Below are positions 33,817 to 42,088 of a stretch of 53,580 nucleotides of DNA, piece after piece. Source of the stretch: Fidelibacterota bacterium (GTDB lineage Bacteria; Fidelibacterota; UBA2242; JAFGTP01); the NCBI GenBank assembly GCA_016934035.1, contig JAFGTP010000016.1, positions 1 through 53,580 of the forward strand, written 5' to 3'. Under the pieces are notes generated by a model, which was given only the letters and a program-made list of their open reading frames with translations, was not told the origin of the DNA and ran no database searches. Position 1 is the first letter of the stretch; every line of letters starts with the position of its first letter. The translations under genes and the position numbers were made by a program.

Positions 33817-36207
33817 ATGATAATAAACAGAAATTGGCTCGAAAAATACATTGATATCCCTTTTTCCGACACAGATTTGGAAGAACACCTGACCTATTTG
33901 GGGCTTGAAACCGTGATGTTGAAAAATCCGGTTGCCGGTCTGGACAAACTTATCGTCGGTGAAATAAAACAGGTTGAAAAACATCCAGAAGCCGATAAAC
34001 TGACCATTTGCCAGGTATTTGATGGTACTGAAATCAAACAAATTATTTGCGGCGCTGATAATGTTGCTGTCGGCCAGAAAGTGCCGGTTGCGTTGCCGGG
34101 CTGCGAATTACCCGGTGGTTTCAAAATTAAAAGGTCCAAAATACGGGGTGTAGAATCTTTGGGAATGATCTGTGCCGAAGACGAAATCGGCCTTTCTGAT
34201 AATCATGAAGGCATCATGGTTTTGCAGGAAAATACTCAACCGGGCATTACCATGGAAAATTATATCAACAGTACTATCGGGGCCAGTTTTGAAGTCGATC
34301 TGACGCCAAATCGGCCGGATTGTAATTCTCATATCGGTATTGCCAGAGACGTCTCGGCCCTAACTGATGGTGAGTTGAGAATTCCTGAAATACTATTGAA
34401 AGAATCTGAAGAACGGACTGAAGATCATATTTCAGTTGATATCCTGGATGAAATTGGGTGTCCGCGCTATGCCGCCCGGTTGGTCAAAGGGGTCAAGGTA
34501 GGCCCTTCCCCAAAATGGTTGGCCGATACAATCTCAAGTGTCGGATTAAGACCCATCAACAACATTGTGGATTTATCCAATTTTGTGTTAATGGAAACCG
34601 GACAGCCATTACACACTTTTGACTATAATAAAGTTGCCGGTAAAAAAATTATAGTCCGCAAGGCAAAAGCTAATGAAAAAGTAACAACCCTGGACAGTGA
34701 AGTGCGTACTCTCACAGAAGATATCTTGCTGATTTGCGATGCGGAAAAACCGGTTGCGATTGCCGGCATTATGGGGCTGGAAAACTCCGAAATATCGAAG
34801 GAAACAAGTGACGTGCTTATTGAAGGTGCTTATTTTGATCCGGCAACTATTCGAAAGGGTTCAAAAACACTGGCCCTTCAAACCGACGCTTCCTATCGTT
34901 TTGAACGGGGGGCTGATCCGGTGAATGTTCTTTTTGCCATTGATCGAATTGCTTCTCTCATTCAACAGGTCGCCGGCGGCATAATTTGCAAAAACCGGAT
35001 AGACCGGTATGTCAGGGAAATAGAATTTCCTGAAGTCACTGTCCGGTTCAAACGCATCAATAAAATCATCGGCTACGACTTTGATAAAAAATGGGTGGTC
35101 AACAAATTTCAAAGGCTTGGATGTGAAATTCTGGAAAAAACCGATGAAGAGGTAACAGTCAAAACACCCAGCTGGCGTCCTGATCTGGAACGGGAAATTG
35201 ATTATATCGAAGAAGTTGTCAGAATTTTTGGGATGGAAAAAATTCCCGAACCCAAATCCCTCTCTATTATTCTCAATGACGAGCCTAATAAAAAACATAT
35301 GTTTATTGAAAAAATGAGAACGGACCTCTGCGGTTTTGGTTTAAATGAAAATTATAATAATACGCTGGTCAGTCAGGATATGGCAAAATTCGAATTGTAC
35401 GACAGGCCGGCCATTGAACTAGCCAATCCTCTCAGCCGCGAACTGGCTTTCCTGAGAACATCCTTGATTCCCGGTTTGCTCAATACTGCGAAACTCAATT
35501 TCAATCGTGGTAATTTTGATTTGAAACTTTTCGAAATCGGCAATATTCAGGTACGGGAAGAAAAAAGCCAGACGAAGGCCCGGGAAACAATGAATTTTGC
35601 GGTGCTGATGACCGGAAATACCGAGATTATCAACTGGTCCTATCGGCAGCGGGAAGCCAATCTTTATTATCTGAAAGGTTTGCTGGAACAAATTGCCGAA
35701 GACTATCGAATTGGTGAACTTTCTTTTGAAAAAATCGAAAATGAAATATTTTCCAAATTGGTGCGAGTCACTGCCAAAGGCCAGGATTTGTGTCTGCTCG
35801 GAGAACTGCACCCGCTATATCTGAATAAAAAACAGGGCATTGATAAAAATATTTGGATACTGGAAGGGAATGTTGATCTTCTATTTGAATTGTTTGATCC
35901 TGAAATTCGGTACAATTCCCTGCCTAAATATCCTGCCACCCAAAGGGATGTCTCTATTGTGGTTGATCGTTCTCTGCAAATTGGCGATATCGAAAAAGTA
36001 ATTCGTGAAAAAGCAGGAAAAAACCTTGCTGATTTCATTTTTTATGACGAGTATAAAGGTGAAAATATTGAAAAAAGTAAACGAAGTTTGACCTTTAACC
36101 TGGTATTTCAAAACAATGAACGCACCTTGCTGGATTCTGAAATCGACAAAGTGATGATAAAAATCCACACTGCTCTTCATAAGGAACTAAATGCAGAGCT
36201 TCGATAA
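33817..36207 (+). CDS. pheT: Phenylalanyl-tRNA synthetase beta subunit
   Basis: This 796-residue subunit follows pheS by one base. In order it carries the EMAP-like tRNA-binding domain (about 40-150, VGEIKQVEKHPEADKLTICQV), the B3/B4 editing domain, the B5 domain, a catalytic-like core and the C-terminal anticodon-binding FDX-ACB domain (LPKYPATQRDVSIVVDRSLQ). Length is normal. The last 17 bases overlap the start of the next small gene. Confidence 0.96.
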   Translation: MIINRNWLEKYIDIPFSDTDLEEHLTYLGLETVMLKNPVAGLDKLIVGEIKQVEKHPEADKLTICQVFDGTEIKQIICGADNVAVGQKVPVALPGCELPGGFKIKRSKIRGVESLGMICAEDEIGLSDNHEGIMVLQENTQPGITMENYINSTIGASFEVDLTPNRPDCNSHIGIARDVSALTDGELRIPEILLKESEERTEDHISVDILDEIGCPRYAARLVKGVKVGPSPKWLADTISSVGLRPINNIVDLSNFVLMETGQPLHTFDYNKVAGKKIIVRKAKANEKVTTLDSEVRTLTEDILLICDAEKPVAIAGIMGLENSEISKETSDVLIEGAYFDPATIRKGSKTLALQTDASYRFERGADPVNVLFAIDRIASLIQQVAGGIICKNRIDRYVREIEFPEVTVRFKRINKIIGYDFDKKWVVNKFQRLGCEILEKTDEEVTVKTPSWRPDLEREIDYIEEVVRIFGMEKIPEPKSLSIILNDEPNKKHMFIEKMRTDLCGFGLNENYNNTLVSQDMAKFELYDRPAIELANPLSRELAFLRTSLIPGLLNTAKLNFNRGNFDLKLFEIGNIQVREEKSQTKARETMNFAVLMTGNTEIINWSYRQREANLYYLKGLLEQIAEDYRIGELSFEKIENEIFSKLVRVTAKGQDLCLLGELHPLYLNKKQGIDKNIWILEGNVDLLFELFDPEIRYNSLPKYPATQRDVSIVVDRSLQIGDIEKVIREKAGKNLADFIFYDEYKGENIEKSKRSLTFNLVFQNNERTLLDSEIDKVMIKIHTALHKELNAELR

Positions 36208-36409
36208 CAATGAGCATGACGCTATTGATCTTCTGGAGGCGAAAGTCAATGAATTGTTGGGAGCCTTTCGGGAATTGAAAACTGAAAATAAAGAATACAA
36301 AGAGCAGTTGCTTAGTGGCCAGACTACAAAAATGATTCTGGACAGTGCAAAAAGAAAGCAATTGCGAAAAAAAATTGAAAATTTGTTAGAATACTTAGAA
36401 GATTTTTAA
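36191..36409 (+). CDS. Small coiled-coil protein between pheT and zapA
   Basis: This 72-residue protein is almost entirely heptad-type helix: AIDLLEAKVNELLGAFRELKTENKEYKEQL and a C-terminal KKIENLLEYLEDF helix. It overlaps the end of pheT by 17 bases and lies 31 bases before zapA. Size, coiled coil and position suggest a ZapB-like division partner, but the sequence alone does not prove it. Confidence 0.7.
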   Translation: MQSFDNNEHDAIDLLEAKVNELLGAFRELKTENKEYKEQLLSGQTTKMILDSAKRKQLRKKIENLLEYLEDF

Positions 36410-36440
36410 AATAATAGATATTTATTATTTATAATTGAAA

Positions 36441-36743
36441 ATGGACATAAAAAAAGATAATTACGTCAAAGTTAATATTCATGGTCAGGAATACACTGTC
36501 AAAGCACAGGCTGATGCTGATTACATAAAAAATGTGGCCCGATATGTCAACGAAAAAATGGATGAAGTTGAAAAATCCTTACCCAATAAACAAGCTTCCA
36601 TTCGTGTGGCAATTTTGGCGGCAATGAACATAACAGACGAATTGTTTGCTACCAATTTGAGCAAAAATAAGTTGCAGAAAAGCCTTCAGGCAAAATCCGG
36701 CTTATTGGTCAATCAAATCGAAAAAGAACTTAGAATCCAATAA
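36441..36743 (+). CDS. zapA: Cell division protein ZapA
   Basis: The protein has 100 residues from the ATG at 36441; a TTG two codons earlier is possible. VKVNIHGQEYTVKAQADADYIKNVARYVNEKM is the ZapA N-terminal domain, followed by a helical coiled-coil tail. ZapA bundles FtsZ filaments at the division site. AT-rich sequence precedes it without a clear Shine-Dalgarno site. Gene order pheT, coiled coil, zapA, rny supports the call. Confidence 0.88.
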   Translation: MDIKKDNYVKVNIHGQEYTVKAQADADYIKNVARYVNEKMDEVEKSLPNKQASIRVAILAAMNITDELFATNLSKNKLQKSLQAKSGLLVNQIEKELRIQ

Positions 36744-36780
36744 TCCATTTTTAAAAATAATAAATATCCTAATCCTTTCT

Positions 36781-36797
36781 CGGCTGACAATCAGCCG
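36781..36797 (+). promoter_or_regulatory. Stem-loop in the rny leader
   Basis: CGGCTGA-CAA-TCAGCCG is a perfect seven-base stem with a three-base loop, 29 bases before the rny start. It has no T run, so it is not a terminator. It could protect or process the mRNA 5' end. Confidence 0.45.
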
Positions 36798-36825
36798 GGG
36801 ATCATAGATTATGGAGGAGATATTT

Positions 36826-38379
36826 ATGAGTAATGTGTTGGTTATCATTGTTACCGGCCTTTTGTGTGCATTGGTAGGAGGTGGTGCGTCCCTTCTTATC
36901 TATGTTCAGAAATTAAAACGGGCCAAGTTAACAGCAGCAGATGTTATTGAAAATGCACAAAAAGAATCAAATAATATCCGTCGGGAAATTAAACTGGAAG
37001 CAAAGGATGAAGCCATTAAAATCCGTGACCGCGCTGAAAATGAAGCCCGGGAAATTCTCAAAGAAGTCAGAAACATGGAAAAGAAACTGGAAAAACGGGA
37101 ACTTTACCTGGATAGAAAAATGGAAGTAGCGGATAAAAGGGCCGAGGAACTGGAATTAAAAGAGAAAAAACTCAATGACTACAATGGAGAACTAGAGGAA
37201 AAAAAGGTCGAAATTGAAGTCATCAAAGAGCAGCAACTTGAAAAATTGGAAAAAATAGCCGGCCTCAGTTCTGAAGAAGCTCAGGATCGGTTGAAAGAAG
37301 AACTGCTTGAAGATACGCGAATGAAAGTTGCGGAAGCGGCCAGAGATATCAAAGAAAAAGCCATGAGAGAAGCAAATAAAGAAGCACAAAAAATCATTGT
37401 CTCGGCTATTCAAAGATCTGCTGCCGACCATACTGCTGAATCCACAGTCTCCGTCGTCAATCTCCCCAGTGACAATATGAAGGGACGGATTATTGGTCGT
37501 GAAGGCCGCAATATCCGTCATTTTGAATCCCTGACAGGAATCGAATTGATTGTCGATGATACACCTGAGGCTGTTGTCCTTTCCGGCTTTGACCCGGTGC
37601 GCCGGGAAATTGCCAGAGTTACCCTTGAAGGACTCATCAAAGATGGGCGTATCCATCCCTCCCGCATTGAAGCAATGTTTGAAAAAGCTAAGAAAGAAGT
37701 GGAAGAATCCATTATGCGGGCTGCTGAAGAAGCCATTGATGAAGTCAGCTTGCCACCGCTTAACAAAAATATGATGAAAATTCTGGGCAAATTGAAATAT
37801 CGCCAGTCCTATGGACAAAATGTACTGAAGCATTCAATTGAGGTAGCCTGGCTGGCCGGCTTAATGGCATCTGAACTCGGTCTTGACGGAACTTTAGCCA
37901 AAAGGGCCGGTTTGTTGCATGATATTGGCAAAGCCATAGACCGAAATGTTACAGGTACTCATGCCAGCCTCGGAGCCGATATTGCCAGAAGGTTTAAGGA
38001 GAAAGATATTATTATTAATGCCATTGCTTCACATCATGAAGAAGTGGAAATGGAAAGTCCGATTGCCGTCCTTGTTCAAGCCGCCGACCAGATCAGCGGA
38101 TCCAGACAAGGCGCCAGAGGCGATACGCTGGAAAATTACATTCAGCGTCTTGAAAAACTGGAAGGCATTGCAGAATCCTTTGAAGGTGTATCCAAATCCT
38201 ATGCAATCCAGGCTGGCCGTGAAGTTCGTGTCCTGGTAGAAAATGACAAAATCGATGATGCCGGCGCTGATGTGATTGCTGACCAGGTTGCTCAGAAAAT
38301 TCAACAGGATTTAACTTTCCCCGGACAAATCAAAGTCGTCGTTTTGAGAGAACATAGAAGTGTGAGCTACGCAAAATGA
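36826..38379 (+). CDS. rny: Ribonuclease Y
   Basis: The protein has 517 residues from the ATG at 36826, chosen because GGAGG lies just before it and the N-terminal membrane helix then starts at once ([17 protein letters not shown]). A long coiled coil (about 25-200) follows. The KH domain has [21 protein letters not shown], and the HD domain has LLHDIGKA with metal-binding His-Asp. RNase Y is the membrane-anchored endoribonuclease that starts mRNA decay. The ATGA overlap with folD indicates coupling. Confidence 0.96.
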   Translation: MSNVLVIIVTGLLCALVGGGASLLIYVQKLKRAKLTAADVIENAQKESNNIRREIKLEAKDEAIKIRDRAENEAREILKEVRNMEKKLEKRELYLDRKMEVADKRAEELELKEKKLNDYNGELEEKKVEIEVIKEQQLEKLEKIAGLSSEEAQDRLKEELLEDTRMKVAEAARDIKEKAMREANKEAQKIIVSAIQRSAADHTAESTVSVVNLPSDNMKGRIIGREGRNIRHFESLTGIELIVDDTPEAVVLSGFDPVRREIARVTLEGLIKDGRIHPSRIEAMFEKAKKEVEESIMRAAEEAIDEVSLPPLNKNMMKILGKLKYRQSYGQNVLKHSIEVAWLAGLMASELGLDGTLAKRAGLLHDIGKAIDRNVTGTHASLGADIARRFKEKDIIINAIASHHEEVEMESPIAVLVQAADQISGSRQGARGDTLENYIQRLEKLEGIAESFEGVSKSYAIQAGREVRVLVENDKIDDAGADVIADQVAQKIQQDLTFPGQIKVVVLREHRSVSYAK

Positions 38380-39272
38380 GTCCGGCTAAAATAATTGACG
38401 GAAAACTGATTGCGGAAAAAGTACGTGAATCGCTCCGGGACAGAATAAACAGACTGAAAAAAATGGGGATCACACCCGGATTGGCTGTCATATTGGTTGG
38501 CGATGATCATGCTAGCCATGTTTATGTGAGTATGAAAGAAAAAGCCTTTCACCAAATGGACCTGTTATCGGAAACTTTCAGAAAACCCGCGAATATTTCA
38601 CAAGAGGAAATGGTCGGCCTGATTCACCAGTTAAATACCGACAACCGCTTTCATGGAATTCTGATCCAGTTACCCCTGCCGAAACATTTGGACGAACAGA
38701 CTGTTCTGGACCATATAGATGACGACAAGGATGCTGACGGCCTGCTGCCTGCTTCCATGGGAAAGATGGTACTCGGTATGGAAGGCCCGTTGCCCTGCAC
38801 ACCCCATGGAATGCTGATGTTGCTCAAACACTCCGGTATCGAAACCTCGGGTAAGCACGCTGTGGTTATCGGCAGGAGCAATATCGTCGGAAAACCCATT
38901 GCCAATTTATTATTACAAAAACGAGAAATGGGTGATTGTACGGTTACAATTTGCCATTCCAGAACAAAAAATCTCGCAGCAATTTGCCAACAGGCTGACA
39001 TTCTCATTGCCGCAATTGGGAAACCCGAATTTGTAGACCGGAATTTTATCAAAAAAGGTGCTGTTGTTATTGATGTTGGTGTCAACCGCGTCGATGCACC
39101 GAACACAAAAAAAGGCTATAAACTTGTGGGCGATGTCAATTATGCCGATGTTGAACAAATTGCCAGTGCAATTACACCGGTACCCGGAGGCGTTGGGCCC
39201 ATGACCATTACTATGTTGATTTACAATACAGTTTACCTGGCGGAACAGCGACTGAAAACAATGGAGGATTAA
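38376..39272 (+). CDS. folD: Bifunctional methylenetetrahydrofolate dehydrogenase/cyclohydrolase
   Basis: This 298-residue enzyme interconverts methylene-, methenyl- and formyl-tetrahydrofolate. The active-site Tyr and Lys are in [35 protein letters not shown], the NADP-binding [12 protein letters not shown] and the closing [12 protein letters not shown] are all family motifs. The second is slightly changed from the usual K-D-V-D-G form. It overlaps rny by four bases. Confidence 0.96.
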   Translation: MSPAKIIDGKLIAEKVRESLRDRINRLKKMGITPGLAVILVGDDHASHVYVSMKEKAFHQMDLLSETFRKPANISQEEMVGLIHQLNTDNRFHGILIQLPLPKHLDEQTVLDHIDDDKDADGLLPASMGKMVLGMEGPLPCTPHGMLMLLKHSGIETSGKHAVVIGRSNIVGKPIANLLLQKREMGDCTVTICHSRTKNLAAICQQADILIAAIGKPEFVDRNFIKKGAVVIDVGVNRVDAPNTKKGYKLVGDVNYADVEQIASAITPVPGGVGPMTITMLIYNTVYLAEQRLKTMED

Positions 39273-39273
39273 T

Positions 39274-39870
39274 ATGAATCCGGCAGAAGTGCTTCAACTC
39301 CTGGAGACCCGAAGGTCTGTAAGGCAATTTAAGCAGGATTCACTTTCCCGGGAAGTGATCGAAAAATGTGTGAATGCCACCCGGTTGGCTCCGTCAGCGA
39401 GAAACCTTCAGCCCCTTGAATTTGTCTATGTCGATGATGCTGAACTCGTCCGTAAAATTTTTCCCATGACCAAATGGGCCGGTTACATCATGCCGCAGGG
39501 CAATCCAAAACCGGGGCAGGAACCGGTCAGTTACTTGGTTGTGCTGGAAAATAAAGAAATCTCCGATGCCAATTTTAAATATGACGTCGGGGCCTATGTT
39601 GAAAATTTCCTGCTGGCTTGTTGGGGGTTTGAAATTGGGAGCTGCTGGATACTTTCGGTCAATCGGGAAGTCCTGCAATCCATATTGGAAATTCCTGCAA
39701 AATATGAAATCAATTGCGTTGTGGCTTTGGGATACCCCGCCGAAAGTCCCATGGCTGAAGATACAAATGACGATATTAAATATTATAAAGATTCTGATGA
39801 TCGGCTACATGTACCCAAAAGGAAAATGGACCATATCTATCATTTAAATAAAATACACGAAAAGAGGTAA
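39274..39870 (+). CDS. Nitroreductase-family flavoprotein
   Basis: This 198-residue protein starts LLETRRSVRQFKQDSLSRE, the FMN-binding Arg-Arg-Ser motif, followed by APSARNLQPLEFVYV, GAYVENFLLACWGFEIGSCW and the late ALGYPAES motif. These define the nitroreductase fold, an FMN-dependent NAD(P)H oxidoreductase. The substrate cannot be told. GGAGG precedes the ATG, and it starts one base after folD. Confidence 0.88.
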   Translation: MNPAEVLQLLETRRSVRQFKQDSLSREVIEKCVNATRLAPSARNLQPLEFVYVDDAELVRKIFPMTKWAGYIMPQGNPKPGQEPVSYLVVLENKEISDANFKYDVGAYVENFLLACWGFEIGSCWILSVNREVLQSILEIPAKYEINCVVALGYPAESPMAEDTNDDIKYYKDSDDRLHVPKRKMDHIYHLNKIHEKR

Positions 39871-39872
39871 CC

Positions 39873-40685
39873 ATGCATCCTGACATAGTCAAAATAGGTC
39901 CCGTCACCATTCACTCCTTTGGCCTGATGATGGCGATTGCATTCATGGCTGGATATTATATTCTGAGTTGGGAGGTAAAAAGGAGGGAAGAGGACTCCAA
40001 AATTGCCAGTGATCTCATTTTTTGGGGTGCTGTTGGTGGTATTATTGGCGCCAAGCTCTTTTCTGTTTTTGAAAATTTTGCTGATTTTCTTGCTGATCCC
40101 TTGCATACTTTATTTTCCGGTTCAGGATTTGTCTTTCACGGAGGCCTGATGGGAGGCACTATTTCCGTGGTGACGATATTATATCTGCGGAAAAAGCCCA
40201 TTGGCACCTATGCCGATATTGCCGGACCGATCATCCTGGTGGGTCAGGGAATCGGCCGTATTGGATGTCTCCTGGCTGGATGTTGTCATGGTTCATGTAC
40301 CACTTCCTTTGCCAGTATTCAATATCCTGCCGGCAGCCAGGCTTCCTACTACCAATATCACAATCATTTACTGGATTCTGCCTTTATGAAATCCCTGCCG
40401 GTGCACCCGACGCCATTATATGAGACAGTTTTAAATTTTACCATGGCTTTTTTGATTATTAAATTTATCCGTCCTGGGCTGAAAAAAAGGGGAACTTCTT
40501 TCGGGATTGCCATTATTTATGCGGGTCTCATAAGATTTTTACTGGAATTTATTCGAATTAATCCCAAAACCCTTTGGGGACTCACCAATTACCAATTCAG
40601 TTCCATCTTCTTTGTCCTGCTGGGGGTTTTTGTCCTTCTTTTTCTGGCAAAAACAGAAAAAGAAGATTTTGAAATTGGAAAATAA
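39873..40685 (+). CDS. lgt: Prolipoprotein diacylglyceryl transferase
   Basis: This 270-residue inner-membrane enzyme adds diacylglyceryl to the lipobox Cys of prolipoproteins. About seven membrane segments are seen. FHGGLMGGT, the signature GQGIGRIGCLLAGCCHG and HPTPLYE hold the known essential His and Arg residues. It serves the lipoproteins seen at 46203 and 52773. It starts two bases after the nitroreductase and ends the housekeeping run. Confidence 0.95.
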   Translation: MHPDIVKIGPVTIHSFGLMMAIAFMAGYYILSWEVKRREEDSKIASDLIFWGAVGGIIGAKLFSVFENFADFLADPLHTLFSGSGFVFHGGLMGGTISVVTILYLRKKPIGTYADIAGPIILVGQGIGRIGCLLAGCCHGSCTTSFASIQYPAGSQASYYQYHNHLLDSAFMKSLPVHPTPLYETVLNFTMAFLIIKFIRPGLKKRGTSFGIAIIYAGLIRFLLEFIRINPKTLWGLTNYQFSSIFFVLLGVFVLLFLAKTEKEDFEIGK

Positions 40686-40711
40686 TCCTAAATTATTACT
40701 GACTTAATATG

Positions 40712-40730
40712 GAATGGATTAAATCCATTC
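40712..40730. promoter_or_regulatory. Perfect inverted repeat upstream of the C1 peptidase
   Basis: GAATGGAT-TAA-ATCCATTC is a perfect eight-base inverted repeat, 30 bases before the next start and without a T run. It may be an operator or mRNA structure. Confidence 0.4.
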
Positions 40731-40760
40731 ACTGTTTACTGTTAATCTAAAGGAGGGAAT

Positions 40761-42032
40761 ATGAAATTCAACAAAGTCCTGTTGCTGAGTTTATTTGTCC
40801 TTTTATCATTCTCAGTCGTCTTTGCACAGAATGATAAAGCCAATTATGTCAAGCGTAAGAGATCAGAAATACTGGAAAAAATCCGTAAAGACCAAGAGGC
40901 TGAAAATGTCGCCAAAGACTCTGTGACCCAGGTGATTCGGGACCGGCAGAAAGCCGAAAAGAAACAGAAAAGAGAAGATAGAAAATCCTTACAGGCAGAT
41001 TTTTCAAATGTCAGTAAACCCGTATTTGAGGATTTTAAAATATCCTGGCATAATATACCGGTGCCCCAGCATCAATCCGGTATGTGCTGGTGCTTCTGTA
41101 CAACCTCTTTTCTGGAATCCGAAGTCCAAAGGATAACGAAGCAGGAAATTAAATTGTCGGAATTGTATACTGTTTATTATCAATATTTGGCTAAAGCAGA
41201 ACGTTTCATTGATGAGCGGGGCGCCTCACTTTTTGCCGAAGGTTCTGAATCCAACGCCGTCCTGGAAATGATGGACAAATACGGAGCTGTACCCCTGGAA
41301 GCCTATTCGGGCATGAAAAAATATGATACACATAACCATATGCAACTCTTTGAAGATTTGAAAAATTATCTCGAATTTTGTCGGGAAAGCAATTACTGGG
41401 AAAAATCTATCATTCTGGAAAACCTGAAAAATATCATGAATACCTATATTGGCGTGCCTCCGACTGAATTTAAGTATAAAGGCAAAAAATACACACCGGT
41501 AGAATTTTATCAGAAAGTACTGAAAATCAAATCCGATGATTACATCGAATTTCAGTCAACCTTAAAATTTCCTTTTTGGAAACAAACACTTTTTGACGTG
41601 CCTGATAATTGGTGGCTTGACTCTAGTTATTACAACATTCCCCTGGATGAATGGTATGGTTTGGTGGAAACGGCCATCCAAAAGGGCTATACAGTCAATA
41701 TCGGCGGTGATGTCAGTGAACCTGGTATTGTCGGCGAAGAAGATGCCGCATTTATTCCTGATTTTATTCTGCCAGCCAATGCCATCAATCAGTATTCCAG
41801 GGAGTATGGAATTTATGCGGGAACAACTGAAGATGATCACGGGATCCATCTGGTTGGTTTCACAGAAAAGGACGGATTCAAATGGTTTCTCATTAAAGAC
41901 TCCGGAAGCAGTTCCCGAAGTGGCCAATATGAAGGATACTACATGTTTCGGGAAGATTTCATTCGCTTGAAAATGCTGAGTTTTATGGTCCACAAAGATG
42001 TTGCCGAGGATATCCTTCGGAAAATTCAATAG
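40761..42032 (+). CDS. Secreted C1B (bleomycin hydrolase-like) cysteine peptidase, possible altered triad
   Basis: This 423-residue protein has a signal peptide ending VVFAQ and then a charged region to about residue 85. Gln103 and Cys109 in QHQSGMCWCFCTTSF match the papain oxyanion Gln and nucleophile spacing. The His lies in DDHGIHLVGF. The position of the usual catalytic Asn (NSW motif) reads LIKDSGSSS, with Asp380 instead of Asn. C1B enzymes are mostly cytoplasmic, while exported forms are known in Bacteroidota. AGGAGG lies just before the ATG. Confidence 0.8.
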   Translation: MKFNKVLLLSLFVLLSFSVVFAQNDKANYVKRKRSEILEKIRKDQEAENVAKDSVTQVIRDRQKAEKKQKREDRKSLQADFSNVSKPVFEDFKISWHNIPVPQHQSGMCWCFCTTSFLESEVQRITKQEIKLSELYTVYYQYLAKAERFIDERGASLFAEGSESNAVLEMMDKYGAVPLEAYSGMKKYDTHNHMQLFEDLKNYLEFCRESNYWEKSIILENLKNIMNTYIGVPPTEFKYKGKKYTPVEFYQKVLKIKSDDYIEFQSTLKFPFWKQTLFDVPDNWWLDSSYYNIPLDEWYGLVETAIQKGYTVNIGGDVSEPGIVGEEDAAFIPDFILPANAINQYSREYGIYAGTTEDDHGIHLVGFTEKDGFKWFLIKDSGSSSRSGQYEGYYMFREDFIRLKMLSFMVHKDVAEDILRKIQ

Positions 42033-42057
42033 ACAAAAAAATTTATTTTGAATTTTT

Positions 42058-42088
42058 AAAAGCGACAGATAAAACCTGTCGCTTTTTT
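42058..42088. terminator. Bidirectional terminator between the C1 peptidase and GH20 genes
   Basis: AAAAGCGACAG (42058-42068) pairs with CTGTCGCTTTT (42076-42086) around a seven-base loop, with T to 42088. It reaches the stop codon of the converging gene. Confidence 0.88.

Noticed and set aside
36744..36825. 6S RNA near zapA
   Set aside because: The gap is far too short and holds only one seven-base stem-loop.
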